Source: Triops longicaudatus (Eukaryota; Arthropoda; Branchiopoda; Notostraca; Triopsidae). From it: DNA of 64,000 nucleotides. The stretch spans positions 186,001 to 250,000 of the forward strand of contig JAGQDJ010000024.1 in NCBI GenBank assembly GCA_022885665.1. The letters are read 5' to 3'. Each line of letters begins with the position of its first letter. The first letter of the stretch is position 1. Under the pieces are notes generated by a model. The model was not told the DNA's origin. It saw only the letters and a list, made by a program, of their open reading frames with translations, and did no database searches. The position numbers were made by a program, and so were the translations under genes. This document shows, piece by piece, positions 11,916 through 25,106 of the stretch.

Positions 11916-11923
11916 CTTTTATA
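11916..11923 (-). promoter_or_regulatory. TATA box of ALAS
   Basis: The minus strand reads TATAAAAG within GCTATAAAAGCGTGC, about 510 bp upstream of the ALAS start codon. It sits 25-35 bp before the expected start of the predicted first exon. No competing TATA-like motif was noticed closer to the ATG. Confidence 0.55.
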
Positions 11924-14293
11924 GCTACGCATTACCTAAACTCCGCCTCAACTTCGAACAAGCCTTTAAACTACGAGCTTTGCATTTCCAAATGCTGCAG
12001 GGCAGAGGCGAAATACTTCTCGTGCAAAATCTTTCGGATTGTTTTTATCTTCCTTCTTACACTTTGATGCCTTTGTTCTGCTTTCATGATGTAAATAAGC
12101 AAACCATGCAAAAATTCCCTGTGTTTACAAGCAAACGCAATTTTTTGAGTCCAAATAAAATAAGACTTTTAACTCATTTCTCGCAAACGCGCTGCCGATT
12201 CGCATGTTCTACGTGTTATACACGGTAGAATTACTGGAATTTCCGAGAAGAATTAGCGTCACATTCTGCTTTGTAATGTGCACAAATTTGCCGTTACGAG
12301 AAAATGAACTCCCAGCATTAGGAGTTTGAGGAAGATACGTCAACGAGCTCGCTGTCACGTATGCCTCTATAAAAAGACCTCAGCTGTCTAACTACAAGGT
12401 TATCGATGTTGCTCTTCGGAGGATTACATTTTCAACCAGTCATAAACAGTGGTCGAACCTCTGTTGCTGATGGAATAAATACAAACAAGAGTGTAACATC
12501 CCCGTGTCACGTGTAGAACTTTCTTCCTGTAAATTAGTCTGCCTTTTTTTACATAAAGGTTAAAATGAACGTTCACGAGAGAAAGTCGATTGCACGTGCC
12601 GAAATTTCGCAGATAGATAAAACTCATTGAAATCAAATTCTAAGTAATGGCAAATCCCATTCTAGAAACGTAAGCCAAGCCTGACTTTAGCAGTTAAGGA
12701 AGCGAAGGTTTTGGGCCGACCAAAGGTTTCGAATGCGAGGAAATTAGATCTGTTTAGACGAGATTTCACGAAAAGCAAGAACTAGCATTTCACTTTACAT
12801 TATATAGCACATGTGTTACTAAGGCCACCAATTAAAAAAATTATGAGACAGACTTTTTGCAGTCTCATTTCAAAGCTTGGAAATTGTGAAGCATTATAAC
12901 TTAATAATTAAAAAGATAGAGCATACACTCAATACAACTAAAAAATACAAAGCAAATTTGGGAGAGATTAATATGGGAATATACACAGTTTGACAATCAA
13001 GTTTGGCTTAAAGTTTTAATATTTCATGTATATAGAACTTCCGCGATTAATGCACGTAAAGATATTCTGATCACGCTGTGAACTTTTACAGCAACTAGTT
13101 ATTTCAGAATTGAACAGCCATACAGAAAAATTGCTCAGTATAACAGAAACTGATTACGGATTTATATAACAACATTATTTTTAACAGAAATCTGTTTATA
13201 TTTAGATGTGTATCGCAAGGTAGAATATTACCTTTTTCAGGCTCTCAACCTGCCAAGGGAAAAAGGAACACCGCACAATCTGTAAACACCGCTTTGGTCG
13301 ACACCCCCACTTCCAGACTCCTAGTGAAGGTCAGCCTAATCGGAAGGAAAGCGTAATATTACGCCATCTATAATCAAAAAGTCAAACTAATCATGATTGT
13401 TGCCTATCCTCAAGCGGCAAGCAGCCAAAGTAAAAAGTTGCATTTGATTTCGCTTATCTGCATGATCTCGTACCTGACAGTGGGTGCAGAGGGTATTCGT
13501 TAAAACGGATTGTATTCTATACGGTATTCTATTCAACACGACGGAAACCTCTGTAAAGCCTTTGTTGACAGCAGAAATATATCAGTGTCTGTATATAACT
13601 GCACTACGGTGAAATACTGCCATAACGATAAGTAATTATAACGGAGTGGAGGCGGGCAATTACAGAGGGTCACGATTTCTTTGTAAAACGCCTATGCAGA
13701 TATCTAAGAAAAATAAGACTTCTAATAAGTTGCGTATTGGGGGATTTTAATAAAAAAATTAAGAAGGGAGTTGTACTGTATTTCGGGAGAATTGTAAGTT
13801 AGGGTTCCAGAAGCCCGATTTTTTCCGCATTACATCGATTTTACGAAATGCCAGATAATAAAGATAACTTTTTGTCGGTATTTTCGTCACTACTATATTT
13901 TTTATTTAATATCATACTTGCGAAATCAGATTGTATATTGCGTGACTCTTTCTACTCCAAAGGCCAAGAAAATTCGTGGGAATTGACTTGAATTGCACTA
14001 TTCACTTGCACTGTTTATACTGATAATAGAATCCAGAAATAATTCGCACCCGTAAAACCGACCGGGCATTTTGTACAACTGTGCGCATATTTCTCTTAGT
14101 GAATAAATTACTTAAAATAAAGCTTAATAGTAAGGGCAGTAATCAGAGTCCATAGCACTAAATTCCACTGGGAATTGGCAGTCATTGCAGAGTTTCCGCC
14201 TTTCGGCTCCTCGGTCTTGCGGGGAGAGGGTACAGGGCATGTCTCCGCATAGCCACATGCGTTAAATTGGGTCTAGTCATAAAAGTACATGTA
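11924..14293. other. Intergenic, ALAS upstream / ENPP downstream
   Basis: About 2.4 kb of AT-rich sequence between the ALAS promoter and the ENPP stop codon. A minus-strand AATAAA near 13905 could end the ENPP transcript about 390 nt past its stop. No coding exon, RNA gene or mobile element is recognised. Confidence 0.55.
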
Positions 14294-17200
14294 TTAATAA
14301 TAATCATGATCGCAGTATGAAGGCAGACGTCTTACAGGATCGATAACAAGAGTTGATGCCAACGGTGTTCGACTTGCTAAGCGGGCTTTGTTTAAAAAGC
14401 TGAGATCGGGGAAAAAGTTCCAGCCGGTTGCCCCTTCGACATCCTGCAAAGTTGCGACATGATAGGCGAAGAAGTCGTCGCTGGTGATACAGGCAGAACT
14501 ATACGTTGGTTTAATGGGGAAAATGAAAGCTTGTTGGTCAATATATTCAATAGGACAGGTCTCAAGCGTCCAATCCGTTGAATCAATGCAGGCAGTCACA
14601 ATGAAGTAGAATTTGCTAGGATATTCCACGCTGTCGTTCCTAGTTCACAGAAATTTCGTAAGCGCATGTTTGGGACTATGTAATTTTGCAACACTTACGA
14701 GCTAATGGGGTTTACAATGGGTCCCGAAAGAACATGTAAAGGTCCTTTCGTTTGAGATACTTCAGCAAGTTTGGCGTAGAACAACTGAAGCTCATTATAA
14801 AAGTCCCTGGGCATGGGATAGGCATTAGTCATTAGAAGAGAATCTTTCTTTTTCTTCGCCAGTCCTGGTAGTGTAATAAAGAATAATTCAAAATTCTGCT
14901 CCGAGTTTTCGATTCTTTTTTATTTAATTTTATACGGTTATCCTGTATTTTACCGGTAGGATATAAAGGTGCAAGCTCCACGTAGCGTGCGACAGACTCT
15001 GAAAGTGGCCATTGCTCACATCTTTGACTTTCAGAGACGTCCACACGTGGGTCAAATAGCCATTTAGTGTTTGAGCCTTGGTATTCCCACTTGGCCTTGT
15101 GTAATACGAAAGAGCTCAATACAGGCAGTCCAAATTCGTTATCGAACACTGCAACAAAAGGGTTATTAAATTAATTGTTATCTTTAATCTAACAGTACCA
15201 GTTGTAAATTCCTGTTGCGACAGCAAGCTTAAGCGCTCTACGTGCGTTTCTGGAGTTTTGGGTATTCCCCATGGATTATTTTCTTTCAAATAATCAGTCT
15301 CTTCGCTCAGTTTCTTTGGCTGTATGTATAGGGAAAAAATTGCAAAATGTTTACTGGAAACTAACCATAAAATGAGTCACTTCGCTTTACATACGTCATA
15401 ATTTGTGCTTTCCACGTTTCGCACTTCACATTTCTGAAGAGCGGCGAACCGTTCGTTAAAAAGGGTATAGTTTCTTGGGTAAGTTTTAAGATCCAATTCT
15501 ACTTGGACTTCAGCGTCGTGACTAGAATGAACTACCGGTGATGGACTTTTCAGCAAGTAATGCAAAGCTCCACGTGTGCCATTATTTGCGGCTGGAGTGA
15601 GTTCCAGAACGTCACACATGAAGCTGTAAAGTTGGACGTTTTGGAAAGGTGTAGCGACTACTTTTTCTTGAAACGATGGACCGGTCGCCATAAATATAGC
15701 CTATTCGCAAGCCACATAAATTAACGTGATTTTTTGCGTGTTATTTTTAATATAAATTGGTTTCAACACAAAGGCTTACTAGCATGTCTTTGTGCAAATT
15801 GTCCCATCCGTGCTGGCCAGGCACGTTCCATAATTCGCCGCCGTAAACGAAACGGTACCCGACGTCCATCTCAGCAATCAAGTCGGGGATCCGATTCGAG
15901 GTGTGGTAATGCATTCTCAGCGGTAAATCTCTTTTGTCTTGGATTCTCATGTGAGACGTTTGGCACTCCATGGCGTGTGCAATTTCGTCACGTTCCTCTA
16001 ATGAATCAACATTTTGTAGAAAAACGCAGTAGTCAGAAATGACTTATTGTACTGTACAGATAGTATAATTAGTAATACCTTGCGTATTGTTGTATGGCAT
16101 GATTGTTCCTACTTGACCATAATAAACTTTGGCTCTCTTTGGTAAATTAGGAACGTAGTCCCTGGCGTCAACTATTTTTTCTCCCTTTGGAGCCGACGCC
16201 ATACCATGGTCTGATACGATAATGATATTTACACAGCCCATTATTCCTTTTTCGCGGAGACCTTGAAATAGGATTTCGACTTGCTCATCTACACGAGCTG
16301 CTTGTACGATAACCTAAGAAAAAAGGATTAAAATTCATGATTTTCGCTGTCGATGTAGAAATACCGCATCCCCTTCCGGTCCCTGTTGGTGACCTGTACT
16401 ATCAGGCTCTTCGAAATATAAAGTGAGAAAAGCTGGTCTTTCATCAAACGGAAGTGTTAACCACTCAATGATCTGTTGAACGCGATTCTCGAACGCTACC
16501 GTCTTATCGTAATCCATTTTATACGTTGGTGTCGTTCCATTGATGACGGCTTCAGATCCGGGCCAAAAGTACGTAGCGCTCTTTTTACCCTTTTAAAATA
16601 CAAATCAAGTAGTAAAAGAAGAATTCTTCGTATTGATTTTCACGGGATTGTAAATGCCGCGTCCTTGAATGAATAATTAAATGTTCAAAGTGCAAATTTT
16701 GCCCACCTGACGCACAACTGTGTTCCACAATGGCTCTCCGCCCCACCATTCGCTTTCTTTGGACCCACTTTTGATAGTAAAGCTCTTATTCAAATCCGGG
16801 TCGTAGAAGTCATTGCTGACAATGCCATGCGACTCGGGATATAAGCCCTGTAGTAGCGAAAAAACGAAGTTTAGATTTGTATGTTGTTGTTTATAATCGC
16901 TTTCCGGGAAATTACGGTCACAATGGAATAATGGTTCGGGAATGTTTTGCTAGGGAAGGAAGGCACCATGTAAGGTGCTTGTACGCCGCAGCTTTTGATG
17001 AGATGTAAGTTGGGAGTAGCTGTAGAGTTCCGCTCCAAGTAGTCTGCTCGGAAACCGTCGAAAGACATAATAAGTAATGGCGGGACATCACCATTCCAAT
17101 AAGCCGAACAATCGTTGGTCGGTTTCAAGTCGTCGCAATTCACTTCTTCGGACGAATGATGAATCGTGGCACTCCATACATTCTTCACGAATCCAAAGAT

Positions 17201-17298
17201 GAATAATATTAAGCTTTTTGCACAGATGCTATAATCCGAGAATTCTTTTGGTTTCTACATACTTGCGTGAGTAAGAGAAGGAACACCCAAACAGACAT
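14294..17298 (-). CDS. Ectonucleotide pyrophosphatase/phosphodiesterase family member, secreted
   Basis: Extracellular two-zinc phosphodiesterase that cleaves nucleotides or lysophospholipids. Eleven exons: 17263-17298, 16916-17182, 16707-16847, 16365-16589, 16079-16313, 15780-15997, 15395-15700, 15199-15319, 14954-15148, 14699-14864 and 14294-14639. They give 751 residues, all in phase. The start MSVWVFLLLLTQ is a signal peptide. Catalytic parts: D54 in SFDGFRADYL, nucleophile T92 in SKTFPNHYS, D211 and H215 in DSTGHQ, D258-H259 in SDHGM, and H364 in GQHGWDN. The C-terminal third (from about residue 375) fits the inactive nuclease-like domain of ENPP1-3. The N-terminal somatomedin-B repeats and type-II transmembrane segment of vertebrate ENPP1-3 are absent. 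Substrate class cannot be told from sequence. The exon 1-2 junction (acceptor GTGAAG at 17183) is the least certain. Confidence 0.93.
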
Positions 17299-19792
17299 TA
17301 CTGAATAGATTCTTATTCACCAAACGAAGTGCAACAGATGCCGCAAACTCGGTTTCCCCCGGTGCCGGTTTGCGACTGAGAGCTTTTACAGCTCGCTGCC
17401 TTCAGTTTAAGTCGGACGGGTTAGGTAAAAAAGAAAATCGAGGTCAGAGATGGTCACTTGTTATTCTTCCTTTCACTCTTGTTTGTCTGAGTTTATCTAA
17501 GCCTCGTCACTAGAAACAACGGATTCAACCTAAGCAAAGCGAACTATACCTCCACTAAAAGCTAGAAAAGGTTGCCATTTATATAAAGCTGGAAACAGAA
17601 TAATCAACCGCCTTGCTGAAAGGCTATCTGTTTGTGTTATCACCCGGTACGCAATCTTACCCAAAGCGAAAGCAGTAGGAAAAGTCCCGGGCTGATAAGG
17701 GCTCTTAAAGGGGAGTTTTAAGATCTGCTAGGGGAATTTCTGCTTTTAGTTTCAAGAATATGGGTGGCAGAAGGGGGAGGGAGGCTGGACAAGTGTGACA
17801 TTTCCCAACTATACTGCCATCAGTTAAGTTACTCAGGCAAAATTTGCGTCTAGAAATTTTAGGAGTGATAGCATACCAAGGATGTTTGGCGCGTACTCGG
17901 TGATTCAATTGCGGCATAATTTGGTCAATTCATCTTGAAAACTTCACGTACTTAAATTGGATCTCCATCTTAAGCGCATAGCTCATTCAATAACTACCAG
18001 AAAAGATTAAGTAAGGATAATGCTCCAGATAAAGCACTTTGCGATTCAGCCATTAAAAGAAAGGTAAACAGGTGTTCAATTCATAGTTTTCAAACCAAAC
18101 AAGAATTTGGATATTCTGCAACTGCTATGTGATGCATATTCATCTCGAAAGTTTTTTAAGTTCATGTATTGAAATGGTTTAAGATTAATTTTGCTCAGCA
18201 CAGGAAGAAGATATCTCAAGTCTCCGACACCGTAGCCCAGTATTACGGGAACTCACGATTACGTGTTTTTGTTTTTATGCCCCTTTATTCGTCGGCATTC
18301 CGAGCTCGCCTCATAATGGTCACACAGAAACGACTAAAGTGCATTTTGTACATAGTCAGATGCTACTCAATATCTACTATTATCTATTAGTACACAGACA
18401 GCTGGGGTTCTTGACGTATCCTTTGTATAAGGATTCCCTGTACGATTCTACAACGAAGGACTCGCACAGACAAAATGTGAGCTTGAAAAATACCCGTAAC
18501 CAAACCACAGAAAAATATTTAACATTTTCGTTAGTGGCAAGATAAAAAGATGTATGTAACTACTGAATAAAAATCGAAGGTATGGGCTGAACAATTAAAC
18601 ATTTGGAACTATTTTGTCCAGTGTAACTACGAGAGACCAAGTAGCGAATGGAGCGACAAAAGTTTCTTTTACTTTTCAAAAATTAACTCGTGACGAAACG
18701 AACGGGTCGCTTTCAGTTTGGATCTGTAAGTTATAAGTCAGTCAAGGTCCAAGAGTGAAAAGACATGCACGAAAACGAACGTTTACTACTAAGTGTCCGA
18801 GGACAACGGCAGAAAGATTTTGCACTTTCGCGCATTTTTTCGAGCTAATTTAGAATTTTATTTTAGTATATTTGATTGAATCGGTAACGAATTAAATCAT
18901 TTCCATTACTTGTAGGAAGTGGACTCTCGTACAACAGACACTTCGAAAATAACGGACGCCGTTTGGTAATGAATTGGGTCCATTGTTTGGGCTTCCACTG
19001 TTCTAGGATTCGTTAATTGATTTTGCTAACTATTCGACTTGTCAACCATTCCTCGGTACCAACTGACTAACAGGACTGGGTTTCTATTCGAGTGCATTTT
19101 GGCTGAGCTACTCGCGTCATACACTAATGGGTGTGATGATCTCTTCATATTGACCTAGAACATTTCTCGTCAATATGTCTCTGGGGAATAATATACCTAA
19201 ATAAGGGGGCGTGTACTGGACATTTGAAAGGAAAGGTGTAATCTAGAAGTAAATAAGGCAAGGGATATCAAGATAACGTTTTTGGCATCCTTCTTACTCA
19301 AGCACGTCGACGAGAATTCTAGGGCAGGTTAATCACTTCCTGAATCAACTTTAAACCAGTGTCATGGGACGAGTGAAGCACTGCGCTTTACACTCAACAA
19401 GCACGTACTCAAAATGGTCCTCACTAGCTCTATCCTCATTTGAAAATAGGAAAACTCCCAGATCATCGGCTTAATTATCTTTCATAGCTGGAAATTGTGC
19501 GGTTGTTTATAAAATGCTGAGCACTAAATATGTCGTCATGAAATATAAATATGCCGTAAAATGGACTTTACTAGCGGTACTTAAGGCTTTACTCTATTTT
19601 TAGTAGAGCTTATATCCCAACGGTTTTAGCGATTCCTCAAATGAATTGGGGACATCGCAGAGAAACAAATAAAAGTCGTCATAAATTGAGGTCGTAATAT
19701 ACAAAGACATAATTTTCTTGTTTACAAAAGCACTCTATTCCTTTTTAGAGTATTGTACATAAAAGCAAGAAATCTCTGACCTGTACATTTAA
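17299..19792. other. Intergenic, ENPP upstream / E(z) downstream
   Basis: About 2.5 kb with no coding exon that I can support. It should hold the ENPP promoter near 17.3-17.6 kb and the E(z) 3' UTR just left of 19793. Open frames here are short and look random. Confidence 0.55.
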
Positions 19793-19856
19793 TTACAAAA
19801 ACTCCGTTTCTCTTTCAATGCCCACAAATTTCAGTTGTTCTGTTGGACCATATCTA

Positions 19857-19908
<52 letters not shown>

Positions 19909-22900
19909 TAAAACCCATTGAACTCGCTCGTATAGGTATTTTACCTGTAGTCAAAGAAAAGTTCTTCCCCGGGTTGAATGGCTCGTTTGGCAAATATCCC
20001 AATCCGATGGTCGCCGTTTACCATCATGACTTTGGCGTAACAATTTGGGTTGATCGAATGATTCGCAAACCTAATCTTGTTCCCCTTTCGTGTAGCATCC
20101 ACCACGAAATCTATATGCAATGAAATTTAATTAAAAAAAGAAACCACGAGATCCAGTAGTTCTTACCATTGTTGAGGTTAAAGAGAAAAGAACACGCGTA
20201 TTTGTCGTACACTTTGCCGCGACGGTCTGCTTCGTCTTGAGAGATGATCTCTCCACAATACTCCGAAATGAACTCGTTCTTCTGTGCTGAGCCTTTCAAG
20301 AAAATTCCCCATCCGGCCACATCCGACGGCGCCATCAATAACTTCTTTCCTAAGACACACATAAATAAACATTAACATTAAAAAAAGAAAACAAAAGCAT
20401 AAATATTAAAAAAGAAACAAAACAGGAATGTCAAATGTTGCATTACAAAATAATAGATAATTAAAACAAGCAATGTTCTAGTAAATTCAACAGGCGAAGC
20501 TTACGATGATTCTTAGAGTAAAAAGAAGAAAACGTAACTTATAACTCACTGCTGTAATATAATATTATCTCAGAGAAATATAAAAATAAAGGAAAACATC
20601 GCCTTATTAGGGATTAATTTTGTTAAGCATGGAAGAAACTTACCTAACCCACGCTGAACACTAACATTCTTGCACGTGATTTTCGACACGTCAAATTGAT
20701 CGGCTCCGCAAGCTGTGCATAAATCAGGGTCACATTCCCGTACCGCCAAGAAACAGGGACACTGTTTCGTATTGCACTGCGCTTTGCACCGACAACCCGG
20801 AAAACGGTTTTGACCTAAAGAACCAATAAACAGTTAACATCAGTATTCAGTAAATACTTTGACTAGGCTTACAATCTGAGCTACACTGGCAATATTTTTC
20901 GCAAAAATTCTGCGCTTGAATACAGTTACAGTTTGCGTCACACGGCTGGCCTGGGTGATCGCACGGCGTGTAGTTGTACACGTGGTTCGAGGATGCGTCC
21001 TTCTTGAGCTGGATTTTGCGACAGTGCATGGACCACAATCGCAGTTTCTTTTTCTTTTTTCGAGGAGGTGTGGTTTCAGGAACACTTTCCACAGCTGGTA
21101 TAGCACCGGCCTCTTTCTGTGCAAAGGCGTATACCTACACAGGAAACAAATAATGCACTGAACGTTTCCCTCTAATTTGTGAGTTATTTATAAGTTACTA
21201 ATAAGTTATTGAGTTTGGTACCTGTTGGCAAGTTTTCGTGAGCAAACCTCTGGCAATGGCACAGTAGTTTGCAAAGAAGGTTTGCTGCAAGACCCGGAAG
21301 AGTGTTTCGTCGGACGGCGCCCACTGCTGTTGTACTTCCGGCGGCAGATCTTTCAAAGGATTGACTTCCCTTGCTAAGGCAGTGAAGACTAGGGAAGGTG
21401 TGCTGGTACCCGATTCGTGAGTTTTGCAGTCTTTCACATTGCTGTTTCGATCTTTGCCCTCTTTGGGATCCTTCTCCTTCTCATGATCCTTTTCTTGAAA
21501 CTTAGAGCGTCTTTCTGGAGTACCACAGCCACTGGGTACTTTTTGGAGGGTTTTACCATTGTTAACGCTCTCCCCATCTAACAGAAGTACATTCGATCAA
21601 ACAGGACAGGTGAATTTCATGTCTTTTCAAGAGCTTTACTCAGAGCAGTGGACTTGACAAGAGCTGCTTTCAACTCAGCCGCTTTCACGCTATCGTTACT
21701 GTCTTCTGAAGATGCCTCGTCTCCTGAATCCATCAAACTCAATTTGGGAACTTTACGGGGAGGTTCTTCATCTTTGTTATTGGCGGCTTGGGCTGCTAAT
21801 CTCTCCCACAATCCATCCTAAGAGATCATGTATATTAGTCTTCATAATGTAACAAGAAACAAAAAATATTTCACAAAAGGGCACAAATACGAATAAAAAA
21901 TCCAATACGAAACAAGAAACACAAGAAATTAGACAAAAATACATGTTAGTGGGCTTAAATATGACACAAGCTCGGACAAGCAAGGGAATACAAATACAAA
22001 AAATGCGCACTCCCTGAAATAATTCATGAGATGACCGAAAATGAAAACGACTGAACGAAAACTGAACGGAACTTTAATAAATTGTATGAATAAACTAAAA
22101 AAATAAACCTCCTTCGAAAATGTACTGTTTCGAGTAATACTTGCTCTCAATTATTTTTAAAACTTGAAAATCGCATATTCCATACCATTGTTAATTCGCA
22201 TAACCAGGTTATGTTGGACTAGGTTTCTTTGTTGTGCATTAAAACCCTTAAAATCGGATGTAAGAACAAGCTGAATTATCTTACCAAGTGCATGTAGCAC
22301 TCCGGACCACAAGGTTCTCCCAAGGGTTTAACATCGTTGGGTTTCCTCCGCACATTCCTCGGATCGGGGTGATACGACTTCAATCCTATTTATTACATTG
22401 AAATTTGTTATTACTTCCAAAAACATTTTCTTATTACAGAAAACAGCGACACGAACTTAAAAAACTTAAACAACAACAACAAAGCTTAATAACAAATTTG
22501 CCACAAAATAAGTTGGGCCATGCATTATTAGCGAACTCAATACAACTTGGTCGGTGCGGTGCGGAACGGAAGGATGGAAGTAAGTTTCGGATCCCCTACC
22601 TTTCTTGGGCTTGCGTTTCGGTTCCGTTTTTCCTCCGTTTGCGTCTGCATGCAGACAGACAAAGAAAAGAGCGGACCGAGTCACGCCGAACGACTCCCCC
22701 ACATCTTTTCCTTCACCGAACAGAACATTCTCTGCTCTCCTTTGACTCCAGCACTTATTTACCCTCAGCACACCCCAAAAAAATTACCCCTCCCCATTGA
22801 AAATTACACCCAAACATTTCACCAGACGAAAAAAAAAAGACTAAAAACCAGACGCGGGAAAACAAATCATACTTACGGTGCAAGAAACAGTCGTACTTAA

Positions 22901-24864
22901 AGCACCTTCTGCAGAACAAAGTACGGAAGGAATGCAAAGCTTGATCTACACTAACCGAAGCTGCTTTAGGGCCATCCAAATTCTGTGTACATTCAGCAGG
23001 TTGGTTCACAAGGTCCACTGATTCAGTCAATTCCATGTACCTTCATAGAAAATCGAAATAAATGTCAAATATGCGATGACTAGTTAGAAACACACACGAG
23101 CAACACAATTTTAATTATTGTTTATTTTTGTTAAATTTAATTTTCTATTTTGGATCTTCACTTCGGCCTTTTTAAATTGTTTCTTCTCTAATCTTACTTT
23201 TATTTTAATTTCAGTGACTTAAATTGCATTTTTGTTTTCAGTTTGACTTTCTCGTGCATGTTCTCTTTTTCTTCCACTTCCAAACTGAGCGTTAGCTTCT
23301 TTTCTTTGTAAATTAATTTTACGGAGAATTTCGAAGATAAAATTTCAGCCTTGTAAAGTCTAAGGAAGTTTTACGCATTAAAATGAGAGACATACTTGTC
23401 TCGCAGCTCTTCTGCACTGCCTTTCTCAGGAAACGTGGCAGCAATGGCATGGAAGATGATCATGTTAGGCAATTCTTTCATTCCACTTGCAGGTTTTTCG
23501 AGCTTCTTCCCGTCTGATGGCTGGGACCAAGAAGAACAGCCAGGTTTAGGGTCCTCCTTAATGAGTGAACTTCTCGTTTCTTTGACAACTTTTCTATCCA
23601 CGCTCTTTTGCACACTATCCTCCTCATTCAAGTCCACAGGTTTGTCCTCCAGGTGTTGGTATGGCACTAAGGCATTCACTAAGTCCACAAAAACGTCGTT
23701 GTCCGTAAAAGCTCCGTCATCATCGCCATGGACTTTTCCATCATAGTTCTTAATAAGTTCCTCAATAAATTTCCCATCTTGGTCCAAAACTTCGTCTCCC
23801 ATATACGGGATATTGTGAAGTACTGTTTCATCCTCGACCTGCACGAAACGAGAAATAAATCAATACTAATAAATATACAATCCACATGAGTAAAAGGGAG
23901 CTTTACCATAAAGTTTTGCTGCAAAGGTGCCCAAGTGTACATAGTAGGCATAGGCACGATAGCATTCACGACTTTAACAGGTACAGATTGTTGAACAGGA
24001 CAAGCATCTTGTCCACTGGTACTTGAGTTCAAGCCCATAACTTCAATTTCGGCTTTCTTCATGCATACATGATACGGCGGAACGTCTTCGCAGTGCACCC
24101 ATATTGCTTTGCTATGCTCCCAACGCTTCTGCTTCTCCAACAAGCTTTCTACAAAAGAAGGTCGAGCTCTATTATTATATTTAAAAATTTATAGTTCTAC
24201 GCTTAATAGTGCAAAATTAATTACCATGCATTCTTTTACGGTTTTGTTCCCAAGATACACGGATCTCGTCTGCGCGCTTGTAACGTTTCATTTGCCGGAT
24301 TCGAGCATGTTCGGACCGCACCCGTTTCTTCCATTCTGCTGACACTTTAACCCGATTCGCCGCTGCCTACAAAAACATAACCTCAGTTACCAAAAAACTG
24401 TCAAACGACACCTTCCCGTACGGCACTCTTACTCAATAGTTTCCAACCATTACCCTAAATCGGCGATCACAAAGACACTGTTAGCCAATGCCATTGATAT
24501 TTCGATAAAATAAAATAAAAATAGGATACTTAAGTTTAAGACGAAAAATAAAAAAAAAACATTATTTAACGTGTCTAGCAGGACACTTGTTTCAGCATTT
24601 CGGTTTCTTCTCACAGAAGATCTTCAGAGATCTAAGTTTTCAAATTTTCTAATTTCGATTTTTCTTGCAATGGACTCCACTACCCAAAGACAAACGACTT
24701 TTACCAAATTTCGGCTATTACCCACTATTGAAAAGCACCGTACAGGAATGGCTCTGGTGCTATTGCAAAACAAAATTATAAACTTGTAACCTTACTGGCT
24801 CGGATACTAATGTTTCACATGAAACTAACGCTTCACATTCAATCTGACTATTAACAGAGTCCAT
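19793..24864 (-). CDS. E(z): Histone-lysine N-methyltransferase Enhancer of zeste (EZH, PRC2 catalytic subunit)
   Basis: Catalytic subunit of Polycomb repressive complex 2, writing H3K27 methylation. Thirteen exons: 24796-24864, 24225-24366, 23907-24148, 23396-23838, 22877-23040, 22285-22385, 21640-21817, 21222-21577, 20873-21134, 20644-20814, 20167-20349, 19945-20110 and 19793-19853. Phases fit, giving 845 residues, longer than fly E(z) or human EZH2. N-terminal helix: EWKKRVRSEHARIRQ. The EED/SUZ12-contact region includes [20 protein letters not shown]. CXC region: HCRKIQLKKDASSNHVYNY onward. SET domain: GWGIFLK, EYCGEIISQDEADRRGK, RFANHSINPNCYAKV and FFDYRYG, ending KFVGIERE. Extra length sits in acidic/serine linkers before the SANT-like region. 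The start is the first in-frame ATG; an upstream out-of-frame ATG opens a 13-codon uORF. A poly-U tract of 49 nt abuts the last acceptor. Confidence 0.96.
19858..19906. repeat. Poly(A) run, 49 bp (poly-U tract of the E(z) terminal intron)
   Basis: An uninterrupted run of 49 A on the plus strand fills over half of the 91-bp last E(z) intron (19854-19944). On the transcribed strand it is the polypyrimidine tract, ending four bases from the TGTAG acceptor. Runs this long are often variable between alleles or mis-sized in assemblies. Confidence 0.95.
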
Positions 24865-25106
24865 GTTTCGCTCTGAAGGCAATTTGCGACTGCAATTGAG
24901 TGTGGAATGTTCAGCGGTTGCTGACTGCGTGAGCGTGAATGCCAGCGGCCATGTCAATTTCCACCAAGTGTTGTTTGTTAAGCTCTAACTGGCAACGGTT
25001 CGCACATGCGCCATGAATGCTAATTCGTCCCTCTTAATTTAAATTAACTTTATCCTTAACCTTCTCCTATCAAGCATAAATGTACTTTTTATGCTTAAAG
25101 CGATAA

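Noticed and set aside
22405..22900. Two overlapping plus-strand frames of 117-131 codons
   Set aside because: They are antisense to E(z) intron and exon sequence, have no family motifs, and look like shadows.
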